Source of the DNA: Labrenzia sp. R4_2
GTDB taxonomy: Bacteria > Pseudomonadota > Alphaproteobacteria > Rhizobiales > Stappiaceae
Assembly: GCF_017743865.1 (NCBI RefSeq)
Contig: NZ_JAGHRJ010000001.1
Span: 372,001-436,000 of the forward strand
Reading direction: 5' to 3'
DNA length: 64,000 nucleotides
Shown here: one piece after another, positions 20,498 to 28,492 of the stretch
Numbering within the stretch: position 1 is the stretch's first letter
Layout of the letters: every line of letters begins with the position of its first letter
Notes under the pieces: model-generated
What the model was told of the DNA's origin: nothing
The model's input: the letters and a program-made list of their open reading frames with translations, nothing else
Database searches by the model: none
Translations under genes and position numbers: made by a program

Positions 20498-20854
20498 TAT
20501 ATATGCTCCAATAGATTTTCTGGTTTTAATAATAGCGATTTTAGTTTTCAGGGTATTTTTTTGTTTGTGAATTACTAGCAACTTACGTCGCGCTCGGAAA
20601 TAGGGAGGGTTTGGTTTGCACACCTTAAAAGTAGTGCCATGTTTCGAGAAATACTTCGGATTGCCAGCGATCTTATGCTCTCGGATCTAGCCGATAGATA
20701 CTATCTGATTAAGCTAATTTCTTTCTGAGTTTTAGAGGGTGATCTGTAAGAACTATCGCTCTAATTTTCAAACACAGAACACCTGCATTTATGATTTGGT
20801 TGTGACTATAAAAATGCTGCATTCACCAAAAATCAGCCTTGCAAAAATTTCCTG
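20498..20854. other. AT-rich intergenic pocket upstream of the caspase-like gene
   Basis: About 350 bases contain no convincing gene on either strand. The longest feature is a possible 29-codon frame from ATG 20640 without a ribosome site. The low GC is continuous with the caspase-like gene, so both probably arrived together. Confidence 0.5.
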
Positions 20855-21302
20855 TTGCGCAGGGGGGCAAATCGGGTCATACACCCCCTGCCCAAATTCG
20901 CACGTGCCCGTGGTCGTTCATGGGATTTCGATGAAATCTCTTAAGGGGTAGCTGCCAAGAAACACCGCCAAGGGGCGGGGCAGTCAATCCGGACGGCTTA
21001 AAGCAACGACGTAAGAGGGCCCTTTTGGTCTCTGCCGGGGTTTCCAATCTCCGGGGTAACAGAAGAGGCACTTGTTACATCCTTGCCCGACGTGCGGTTC
21101 GGTTTCTCCCGATCCAATCAACGGCATTCCCGACGCGGGAAAGCTTTGCGCATCCATACCACGGTGCTGCATGGCCCAACCGTCGCTGAAGATCCTTGTA
21201 CGCCCTCCGGTTCCATCCCGGGGGAGGCATGCTCGCATCTTTGGCACCCTGCGACGTGAAACTGCAGCGCCTAACGGCGATTTTTAAAGGCGGCTGCAGC
21301 CA
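20855..21302 (+). ncRNA. Candidate speF-type leader RNA upstream of ornithine decarboxylase
   Basis: This structured, gene-free ~450 bases occupies the place of the alphaproteobacterial speF leader (described with the SAM-II riboswitch by comparative genomics). Visible helices are GCAGGGGG/CCCCCTGC (20859-20891), a nested CTGCC/GGCAG enclosing CCGCC-AAGG-GGCGG (20952-20983), and a short CGCC/GGCG stem followed by TTTTT (21268-21285). The palindrome CTGCAG occurs at 21262 and 21294, allowing alternative pairing just before the ribosome site. The ligand of this leader class is not established. Identity rests on position and structure, not on a covariance search. Confidence 0.6.
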
Positions 21303-21325
21303 GACATTGGAAAGGGGTATTCCCC

Positions 21326-22456
21326 ATGAGCGAACGTATCCGCGAATTCCTCCGCCGACGCGATGAAGATGGCCCATGCGTGGTTGTCGATCTCGACATC
21401 GTCCGTGACAATTTCGAAGCCTTTGCCCGGTCTCTGCCGGACACGTCCGTTTATTATGCGGTGAAAGCCAACCCGGCGCCTGAAATCCTGACCCTTCTGG
21501 AAAGCCTCGGCTCGTCCTTCGACTGTGCCTCTGTCGGCGAAATCGAAATGGTTCTGGCAACCGGTGCCGATGCGTCCCGCATTTCCTATGGCAACACAAT
21601 CAAGAAGGAGCGGGACATTGCGCGTGCCTTTGAATTCGGTGTCCGTCTCTTCGCCGTCGATTGCGTCGAAGAAGTCGAAAAAATCGCGCGGGTCGCGCCT
21701 GGATCTCGCGTCTTCTGCCGCGTCCTGTGTGACGGGGTTGGTGCCGAGTGGCCGCTCTCCCGCAAATTCGGCTGCGACCCTCAAATGGCGCCCGACGTCC
21801 TTGAGCATGCCCACCGCCTCGGTCTCGAAGCCTATGGCGTCTCCTTCCACGTCGGCTCCCAGCAAGCCAACCTCCAAGCCTGGGATTTCGCTCTCGCCAT
21901 GGCGGCAGGCGTCTTCCGGGAAATGGCGCTGCGCGGCATCGAACTGAAAATGGTCAACATGGGTGGGGGCTTCCCGACCCGCTACCTGAAAGATGTGCCG
22001 GGTGTACCGCGGTACGGCGAAGCCATTTTCCAGGCCCTGTCCAAGCATTTCGGCAACCGTTTGCCGTCGACCATCATCGAACCGGGCCGTGGCATGGTCG
22101 GCAATGCTGGTTTGATCGAAGCGGAAGTCGTTCTGATTTCCAGGAAATCCGAGACGGATGAAGTCCGCTGGGTTTATCTGGACATCGGCAAGTTCCACGG
22201 TCTGGCCGAAACAATGGACGAAGCCATACGGTATCCGATCAAGACACCGCGTGATGGCGATCGTACGGCGCCTTGTGTGCTGGCCGGTCCGACCTGCGAC
22301 AGCGTCGATGTTCTTTACGAAAAAACGCCTTATGAACTGCCGGTGAGCCTGTCGATTGGCGACAAGGTTCTGATCGAAGCCTGTGGTGCCTACACCACGA
22401 CCTATTCCTCGGTTGGATTCAACGGCTTTGCGCCGCTGGCCTCCTACGTCATCTGA
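21326..22456 (+). CDS. odc: Ornithine (lysine/ornithine) decarboxylase, PLP-dependent fold III
   Basis: It decarboxylates ornithine to putrescine. The 376-residue enzyme has the PLP lysine in VYYAVKANPAPEIL, the HVGSQ segment (SFHVGSQQAN), the phosphate-binding MVNMGGGFPTRY, EPGRGMVGNAG and the inter-subunit CDSVDV and CGAYTTTYSSVGFNGF motifs. The ATG follows GGAAAGGGG. It is preceded by a candidate speF leader and followed 9 bases later by a GNAT gene and then homospermidine synthase. This order suggests one pathway from ornithine to homospermidine, with leader-mediated feedback. Confidence 0.95.
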   Translation: MSERIREFLRRRDEDGPCVVVDLDIVRDNFEAFARSLPDTSVYYAVKANPAPEILTLLESLGSSFDCASVGEIEMVLATGADASRISYGNTIKKERDIARAFEFGVRLFAVDCVEEVEKIARVAPGSRVFCRVLCDGVGAEWPLSRKFGCDPQMAPDVLEHAHRLGLEAYGVSFHVGSQQANLQAWDFALAMAAGVFREMALRGIELKMVNMGGGFPTRYLKDVPGVPRYGEAIFQALSKHFGNRLPSTIIEPGRGMVGNAGLIEAEVVLISRKSETDEVRWVYLDIGKFHGLAETMDEAIRYPIKTPRDGDRTAPCVLAGPTCDSVDVLYEKTPYELPVSLSIGDKVLIEACGAYTTTYSSVGFNGFAPLASYVI

Positions 22457-22465
22457 CGCAAAGCC

Positions 22466-23017
22466 ATGATCGACATTGTTGACGAGGCGCAGGCACATGT
22501 CTGTGCCCGCGAGGCGTTGCTCGACCTGAGTTTCGGCCTCGATCGGCATTTGAAGACATCGGAACGCCTGAGAGAAGGCCGTCTTCCGGTGTTCGCCTTC
22601 ACAGCGCTTGACGCTAGCGGGAAGGTTGTTGGCACTGTGCGCCTGTGGGCCGTGGCAGACCGCTGGGGGCACCAGTCTCTTCTGCTTGGGCCCCTTGCAG
22701 TGGACCCAGAGTGCCGCGGCCTGAAAGTCGGCGACCGGTTGATGCGGCATGCGCTCAACCAGGCGGCCCTTCATGGTCATGGTTCAGTCCTGCTCGTTGG
22801 GGATCTACGCTACTACGAGCGCTTTGGCTTTGCCGCTGGTCTGCTGGAAGATGTAGCGCTGCCGGGACCGGTGGACTATCGCCGCTTACTTGGGCTTGAG
22901 ATTGCACCCGGTCATTTGGCCGGATTGGAAGGAACACTGTGTGCAGCCGGTGTCCTCGATCCCATCGCGTCCTTTTCCGACGCCGACGATGGTCTTGTGC
23001 TTTCCAAGCTCGCATAA
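22466..23017 (+). CDS. GNAT-family N-acetyltransferase in the polyamine operon
   Basis: The 183-residue protein has a GNAT core: LLLGPLAVDPECRGLKVGDRLMRHAL (acetyl-CoA loop) and LLVGDLRYYERFGFAAG. The C-terminal extension APGHLAGLEGTL resembles YhbS-type acetyltransferases. It starts 9 bases after the odc stop and lies between two polyamine biosynthesis genes, so polyamine acetylation is a reasonable guess but not shown by the sequence. Confidence 0.9.
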   Translation: MIDIVDEAQAHVCAREALLDLSFGLDRHLKTSERLREGRLPVFAFTALDASGKVVGTVRLWAVADRWGHQSLLLGPLAVDPECRGLKVGDRLMRHALNQAALHGHGSVLLVGDLRYYERFGFAAGLLEDVALPGPVDYRRLLGLEIAPGHLAGLEGTLCAAGVLDPIASFSDADDGLVLSKLA

Positions 23018-23039
23018 CTAAACTCAGTTGAATTGAAAA

Positions 23040-23070
23040 TTTGCCCGGAGGTCTTGCGCTTCCGGGCAAA
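23040..23070. promoter_or_regulatory. Hairpin between the GNAT and homospermidine synthase genes
   Basis: TTTGCCCGGA and TCCGGGCAAA form a perfect 10-bp stem with an 11-base loop. Only AAAATT follows on the plus strand, so termination would be partial at most. It may separate expression of hss from odc. Confidence 0.55.
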
Positions 23071-23190
23071 AATTGTCATGCCTACAACAGGGCGCAACCA
23101 GTGCGCTTTTTGTGTGAGGGGAAACAAGACTTACCGGGCGCGAACATGCATTTGAAGCAGCGGACCGGACAATGAATGGAGCTTTGGAAT

Positions 23191-25224
23191 ATGACAGACG
23201 ACCCGAAGGGCGACGCACCAAAAACCGCAGCAGCGAAACCGGCAACCCGCCGCAAACCGGCTGCAGCGAAAACGACCACCGGGAGTGCGTCCGGTTCGAG
23301 AACGTCCCGCACCAAAGCTTCAGCGAGTAAGACAACAGCCGCCGCAAAGCCGGCCGCTGCATCTGCTGCACGCAAACCCGCGGCGTCCAAAGTTGCTTCT
23401 AAACCAGCTGCCACCAAAACAGCGGCGACAAGGGCGTCTACCGCCAAGGCGGCAGCCAAGGCAGCCCCTGCCAAGTCTGCCGCTGCCAAGCCTGCGACAG
23501 GGAAGTCAGCTGCAGCATCCAAAACCGCTGCACCGGCAAAGGCCTCTGCTGCAAAACCCGCAGCCGCCAAGCCCGCAGCCGCCGAGCCGGCTGCTTCGAA
23601 GGCAGCTCCAAAGAAACCCCGAGCGACCAAGTCAACAGCGACCAAACCAGCCACTCAAAAGTCTGCGGTGGCTAAACCGGCTGCTGCACCCCAAACCGCT
23701 ACAGCAGCCAAAGCGTCAGCCGCTAAAACGACACCTGGTAAAACGCCTGCAAAGAAGCCTGTGACCCGCAAAGCACCTGTGAAATCAGCCGCGAGCAAGT
23801 CCTGGCCGGTCCATGGCACGATCACGGGTCCGCTTGTGATGATCGGTCTCGGGTCGATCGGCAAGGGGACGTTGCCGCTGATCGAGCGTCACTTCAAATT
23901 CGACAAGTCCCGGTTCACTGTAATTGACCCGGTCGATACCGATGCTAAACTGGTGACGGACAAGGGTTACAAGTTCCAGAAAGTTGGGCTAACCCCGGAA
24001 AACTACGAGGAAGTGCTGACGCCTTTGCTGACCGAAGGTGAGGGACAGGGATTTGTTGTAAACCTGTCGGTCGACACGTCCTCCCTCGACCTCATGAAGT
24101 TCTGCCGCAACCTTGGTGCACTCTACATCGACACAGTCGTCGAGCCCTGGCCCGGCTTTTATTTCGACGACACAGCGAAGGCCGCCGACCGGACGAACTA
24201 CGCGCTTCGTGAGACGGTCCGCAAGGAAAAGAAGAAGAACCCGGGCGGAACCACGGCTGTGTCGTGCTGCGGTGCCAACCCCGGCATGGTGTCCTGGTTC
24301 GTCAAGCAGGCGCTGGTCGATATCGCGACAGACACCGGTGTCAAGTTCGATGAACCGTCCAGCCAGAAGGATTGGGCGAAGCTGATGAAAAAGGTCGGCG
24401 TCAAGGGCATCCATATCGCAGAGCGCGATACCCAGCGCGCCAAAGAGCCCAAGCCGATGGACGAGTTTTGGAACACCTGGTCGGTGGAGGGCTTCCTGTC
24501 AGAAGGGTTCCAGCCGGCAGAACTCGGCTGGGGGACACACGAAACCTGGAAGCCAAAGAACGCCAAGGAGCACAAGAAGGGCTGCCGGGCCGCGATCTAC
24601 CTGGAACAGCCGGGAGCCAGCACGCGGGTGCGCACCTGGTGCCCGACACCTGGCCCGCAATACGGCTTCCTTGTGACCCACAACGAGGCGATTTCGATCG
24701 CGGACTATTTCACGCTGGAGGGCGGCAAGAAACTGAAATACCGCCCGACCTGCCACTACGCCTATCATCCGGCAAATGTTGCGGTTCTGTCGTTGCATGA
24801 ACTCTTCGGGTCGGCAGGCAAGATCCAGGAAAAACTGCACGTCCTTGATGAGAGCGAAATCCAGGACGGCATCGATGAGCTGGGTGTCCTTCTCTATGGG
24901 CACAAGAAGAACGCCTATTGGTACGGCTCCCAATTGTCGGTTGAAGAAACCCGCGAGCTGGCGCCGTACCAGAATGCGACCGGACTTCAGGTCACATCAG
25001 CGGTTCTCGCCGGTATGGTCTGGGCGCTGGAAAACCCGGAAGCCGGGATCGTTGAAACGGACGAGATGGATTACAAGCGCTGCCTGGAAATCCAAAAGCC
25101 ATATCTGGGGCCAGTGAAAGGCTACTACACCGACTGGACCCCGCTTGATGGCCGTCCGGGCTTTTACCCAGAAGACCTCGACACCAGCGACCCCTGGCAG
25201 TTCAAGAACATTCTTGTGCGGTGA
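23191..25224 (+). CDS. hss: Homospermidine synthase with a ~200-residue histone-like Lys/Ala-rich N-terminal tail
   Basis: Residues 205-677 are a normal-length homospermidine synthase, which joins two putrescine units with NAD+. It begins WPVHGTITGPLVMIGLGSIGKGTLPLIE (dinucleotide fold) and includes GALYIDTVVEPWPGFYFD and SCCGANPGMVSWFVKQAL. Residues 1-203 are almost only Ala, Lys, Pro, Thr and Ser in AAKPA-type repeats, like histone H1 tails and bacterial AlgP or Hc1-like proteins. Known synthases start near residue 200 of this one. The frame is continuous without a stop or a second strong ribosome site at the junction. The ATG at 23191 follows GGAG by nine bases; an ATG at 23176 is an alternative. 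It follows odc and a GNAT gene. Confidence 0.93.
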   Translation: MTDDPKGDAPKTAAAKPATRRKPAAAKTTTGSASGSRTSRTKASASKTTAAAKPAAASAARKPAASKVASKPAATKTAATRASTAKAAAKAAPAKSAAAKPATGKSAAASKTAAPAKASAAKPAAAKPAAAEPAASKAAPKKPRATKSTATKPATQKSAVAKPAAAPQTATAAKASAAKTTPGKTPAKKPVTRKAPVKSAASKSWPVHGTITGPLVMIGLGSIGKGTLPLIERHFKFDKSRFTVIDPVDTDAKLVTDKGYKFQKVGLTPENYEEVLTPLLTEGEGQGFVVNLSVDTSSLDLMKFCRNLGALYIDTVVEPWPGFYFDDTAKAADRTNYALRETVRKEKKKNPGGTTAVSCCGANPGMVSWFVKQALVDIATDTGVKFDEPSSQKDWAKLMKKVGVKGIHIAERDTQRAKEPKPMDEFWNTWSVEGFLSEGFQPAELGWGTHETWKPKNAKEHKKGCRAAIYLEQPGASTRVRTWCPTPGPQYGFLVTHNEAISIADYFTLEGGKKLKYRPTCHYAYHPANVAVLSLHELFGSAGKIQEKLHVLDESEIQDGIDELGVLLYGHKKNAYWYGSQLSVEETRELAPYQNATGLQVTSAVLAGMVWALENPEAGIVETDEMDYKRCLEIQKPYLGPVKGYYTDWTPLDGRPGFYPEDLDTSDPWQFKNILVR

Positions 25225-25260
25225 CAGACGGGCTCACAAAAACGGACGGGCGGTGCTCCT

Positions 25261-25923
25261 TCAAAGCGCCGCCCACAATCCGATGCCACCGACCAGGATG
25301 AGGCTGAGGGCCCAGACCACATCCAGATTGAACCAGCTCTGGGAGACGAATTTCAGTCCCAGAATACGGTAGACCGCGTAAGCGACAGCGCCGCCCGAGA
25401 GGATCATCGCTGCGGTGTGAAGAACGGCGACGCCAAGGGCAATGCCTATATTGAAACTCATGAGCTGAACAGGCGCACCGTAGTCGGGTCCCGGACCGCC
25501 CGGCCCGCAGAGACCCAGATAGATCGGGACAAGCATCAGTCCCGCACCATGCGCCATGGCAACAAGAAACGACCAGAGCGCAAGACGGGACGGTTTGACC
25601 CGGGACAAGAAGCGGGGGTGGCGCCGGTTGATCACGAGGTAGAGCCCGGCCGCGATCACGAGGCACGAAGCGCCAATTCTGATTTCCCGTTGATACTCGA
25701 CCAGCACAAACATCACCGCAAAGGGCAAAAGAATGCCGAGCATGGCGAGCAGGTGGCCGAAGCCGAGTGCTGCGAGCGCACGGAGCAGTGCAGTCCGCTG
25801 GCCTTCGAACAGCGCTGCGGACACGGCAAGGGGCCAGCCCATGCCGGGATTGATGCCGTGATAAATGCCCGAGGCCACAACGACGAGCCAAAGGCCCGCC
25901 GCTGAGGTTATGAAGTCTGACAA
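25261..25923 (-). CDS. Polytopic membrane protein of unknown function
   Basis: The protein has about six hydrophobic segments and His-rich membrane motifs: GIYHGINPGMGWPLAVSAAL, LGFGHLLAMLGILLP and LVAMAHGAGLMLVPIYLGLCGPGG. The His placement recalls transition-metal permeases, but I do not recognise the family. A TTG at 25923 has GGAG seven bases upstream. An ATG at 25962 would add 13 residues encoded by a dispersed 32-base repeat arm and has no ribosome site, so the TTG start is preferred. It lies 195 bases downstream of the SBP56/methanethiol oxidase gene, on the same strand, separated by an inverted repeat. Confidence 0.75.
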   Translation of the reverse strand: MSDFITSAAGLWLVVVASGIYHGINPGMGWPLAVSAALFEGQRTALLRALAALGFGHLLAMLGILLPFAVMFVLVEYQREIRIGASCLVIAAGLYLVINRRHPRFLSRVKPSRLALWSFLVAMAHGAGLMLVPIYLGLCGPGGPGPDYGAPVQLMSFNIGIALGVAVLHTAAMILSGGAVAYAVYRILGLKFVSQSWFNLDVVWALSLILVGGIGLWAAL

Positions 25924-25934
25924 GTTCGGTCTCC

Positions 25935-26120
25935 AGAGCGGGTCGCGTTTAATCGGGTTCATTTGATGGGCTCAGTAAGCTCACCCTTCGGACCGGACAG
26001 TTTTTGCCTCTGGCTTTGTTGTGGTCCGCTTATGGTACCCTGCACCACCGCGCGGACCACTCCTCGCCAGAAACAAAAATCGTCTCGGTCAAATGAAACC
26101 GATTAAATGCGACCCGCTCT
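25935..26120. repeat. 32-base inverted repeat flanking a 122-base spacer
   Basis: Left arm 25935-25966 and right arm 26089-26120 are inverted copies with 30 of 32 matches, beginning AGAGCGGGTCGC. The right arm includes the stop codon of the SBP56 gene; the left arm would encode the first residues of the longer version of the membrane protein. Shorter relatives occur at 18.9-19.0 kb. Confidence 0.75.
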
Positions 26121-27519
26121 AGACAGACGGATAGCAGAAGCTGTCGGTTGAGCAGTCCCCGCCCTCAAGCCGGATCTGGTGGCTGCGGTAGCCTTTCGGG
26201 AACTCGACATAGAAGTCTGGATCAAGCTCCAGTCCGCCGCCTTCTTGAACGTGGGCAACGACCATCGCCGCACCCCGTTCGCCTGGGTAGAACTGGTCAT
26301 CCCAGGTGGAGTAGAGCGAATTGGTCCAGAAGACCCGTTTTCCGTCACGGCTGATCTCAACCATCTGGGGGCCGTAACCGAAATCCTTGCCGCTGGGATG
26401 TTTGGTTTTCTTGACGATCCCGCCGATCTCGACCTTGCCGGCCAGTTTCGGGTTCATCGGGTCGGAGACGTCATACTGGTGCATTTCCCCCTGGCCCCAG
26501 CACGAGACATACAGGTACTTGTCATCCAGGCTGAGATCGATATCGGTCACTAAGGCCGGAACCGCGCCGAACCCGGCCAGCAATGGTGGCAGATCTTCAG
26601 CATCGGCCGGTTGCGGAGCGATTGTGATGGTTTTCTTGGCTTCAAACGTCCCATCGTCGTTCCGCCACCAGGTGAAGATTGCGCCTTCCAGATTGGTCGT
26701 ATCGACGACGACACCAACAAAGCCATACTGCTTGACTGGATCATGCGCAGGGCGGATTTCCAGCGCCATCTGGTGGTTTTCGCCAAGATCAATCGTCTGG
26801 ATGTTCTTGCGGCCGCGCAGATCCCAGAAGTGAATCTTGTGGCCGTATTTGTTGCTAAGTAGGTCTTCCGGGACGATGCCGTTTTCGAATTGCGGCGGCA
26901 GCGCCCACTCGGATGAGACCATGTAGTCGCGCGGCAGGTTCCACCAGAAATCATAGTGTTTGTCCTGGATGCCGCGTTCGATCTCATACCGGCCGATGAT
27001 TTCGAATGTCTGGCAGTCCATGATGAAAATGCCGGGAGGCCCGTCCGTTCCGTCCTCACCGCCGCCGCCAAGGGTGGAAACGTATATACCTTCCGGGCCG
27101 CAATGGATGGTATGTGGGCGGGAGTAACCTGTCTTTTCAAAGACTTCTTCCGGCTCGATGATCTTGTGGATCTTGGCCTTGAGCGGCTCCTTGACGTCAA
27201 TGACGTAAATCCGGCTCGACCGGATGCCGGGAATAATCAGATATCGGCGCTCCAGGAACGCATGTCCTGTCAAAGGGGAGAGGGCGGAGGAACAGGCGTT
27301 CCAGCCGAAATGGTGAAATTCATCGCCCGTGTTAGGCATCATAACGGAGTGCAGAATTTGTCCGTAAGTCTTTGACTTCGGATCGACATCAACGACGGCC
27401 AGACCGTCGGGCTGCGAAAAATCCGGGCTCAGCATCAAAGTGAAGGCGAGCGTTTCCGCAGGGGCTTCCATAGCGATTTTTGGCGACGCATAAAACGTCG
27501 GATCAGGTCTGACTGTCAT
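26119..27519 (-). CDS. SBP56-family protein, probable methanethiol oxidase
   Basis: The 466-residue protein is a full-length member of the 56-kDa selenium-binding protein family. Landmarks are YASPKIAMEAPAETLAF, DEFHHFGWNACSS, YSRPHTIHCGPEG, IEIGRYE-like strands, HKIHFWDLRGRK and YVSCWGQGEMHQYDVSDP. Bacterial members (MtoX) oxidise methanethiol to formaldehyde, sulfide and hydrogen peroxide with copper. Unlike periplasmic MtoX proteins, no signal peptide is visible here, and the SCO1/MauG partner genes are absent. The methyl-sulfur role is thus likely but not certain. Confidence 0.88.
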   Translation of the reverse strand: MTVRPDPTFYASPKIAMEAPAETLAFTLMLSPDFSQPDGLAVVDVDPKSKTYGQILHSVMMPNTGDEFHHFGWNACSSALSPLTGHAFLERRYLIIPGIRSSRIYVIDVKEPLKAKIHKIIEPEEVFEKTGYSRPHTIHCGPEGIYVSTLGGGGEDGTDGPPGIFIMDCQTFEIIGRYEIERGIQDKHYDFWWNLPRDYMVSSEWALPPQFENGIVPEDLLSNKYGHKIHFWDLRGRKNIQTIDLGENHQMALEIRPAHDPVKQYGFVGVVVDTTNLEGAIFTWWRNDDGTFEAKKTITIAPQPADAEDLPPLLAGFGAVPALVTDIDLSLDDKYLYVSCWGQGEMHQYDVSDPMNPKLAGKVEIGGIVKKTKHPSGKDFGYGPQMVEISRDGKRVFWTNSLYSTWDDQFYPGERGAAMVVAHVQEGGGLELDPDFYVEFPKGYRSHQIRLEGGDCSTDSFCYPSV

Positions 27520-27697
27520 GCTTTTCCTCCCTAAGCGCCTGTGCCTGGCCGCCTCAAAAATGGGCGGATATTACCTCAGGTGACAGGCGTAATTGGAAGT
27601 AAACGCGCGGGTTCGGCAGCGGTCAAGAAAAATGACTTCCGCAGCGTCTTCATTTGGTTACTTGGGTTTGCTGTTAAGCTGGTCCGGCTAGCCCAGG

Positions 27698-28462
27698 TCA
27701 GGAGTCCGCAGCAGCCTGGTCCTGAAACCTCTTGATCCAGTCTGCGTTGATGCTGTCTGCGAGTTTGGCAACGCCTGGCTGGACAGGATTTGCAGCGGAT
27801 GGCGGAAGGTCGAGGGCGGTCAAAACCCTTTTGAGTTCGGTTTGTGGGTCGGCACACAGATCATCGTAGGACAGGCGAAGCGGCTCAATAGCCTGCTCGG
27901 CAAACCAGTCGTTCCAATCCCGATCGAATTGAATGAATTGATCGCGGCAGTCTTTCAATGCTGCAAAATCATAGACCGGATCTGCAGGAGGAGAGAGACG
28001 TTCCAGCTCCGAGCCGTCGGCGGCCCTGTGCCATAGGCCGCTTTGTTGTGCTTTGACGTAAGAAACCGCCTGGGAGAGCTTGTCCGGCCGTGTGAGATGA
28101 ACGAACAGGGTGCGGCCAAACACGGCCTCTAAACGATCCTTGTCCGTTGGTTCATTCAGGCAAAGAGTGCGGAGCTGGCGGAAGAAGAAGTCGAAGCTGT
28201 GCCGCTGGAGCCGCAGTCCGAACAGACCTGTGTTCGCGGTTCCTTGTTCGATCGCGGCATCAACAAGAAGCCTGATCTGGCCCAATTCACCCGTTTCTGC
28301 CGAGAGGGAGACACCAAGATAAGACGCCCAATCTCCAAGATCCGGTTTGTGAAAGTAGGACTTCGGATGACCTGCTACACCGGTCTCGGCGAGCATTTTA
28401 CAAAGCAGTGTGCTTCCGCTTCGAGGAGAGGTGCATAGAACGTACGACTGAAAATCTGACAT
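27698..28462 (-). CDS. Stf0-type sulfotransferase
   Basis: The 254-residue protein has the PAPS 5'-phosphosulfate loop SYVLCTSPRSGSTLLCKML at its start and LFVHLTRPDKLSQAVSYVKAQQSGLW, the 3'-phosphate region of Stf0 sulfotransferases. It should transfer sulfate from PAPS to a carbohydrate or lipid-linked sugar. Known Stf0 acts on trehalose; the acceptor here is unknown. The ATG at 28462 has no clear ribosome site. It lies 30 bases after the class III cyclase gene and is likely cotranscribed with it. Confidence 0.87.
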   Translation of the reverse strand: MSDFQSYVLCTSPRSGSTLLCKMLAETGVAGHPKSYFHKPDLGDWASYLGVSLSAETGELGQIRLLVDAAIEQGTANTGLFGLRLQRHSFDFFFRQLRTLCLNEPTDKDRLEAVFGRTLFVHLTRPDKLSQAVSYVKAQQSGLWHRAADGSELERLSPPADPVYDFAALKDCRDQFIQFDRDWNDWFAEQAIEPLRLSYDDLCADPQTELKRVLTALDLPPSAANPVQPGVAKLADSINADWIKRFQDQAAADS

Positions 28463-28492
28463 CAAAATGGGCTTTATAAATGTGTGTTGAGC

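Noticed and set aside
20739..20951. 70-codon plus-strand frame upstream of odc
   Set aside because: It starts at GTG without a ribosome site and runs into the structured leader RNA; composition does not look coding.
21284..22780. 498-codon minus-strand frame across odc
   Set aside because: It overlaps two well-supported plus-strand genes and has no recognisable domains.
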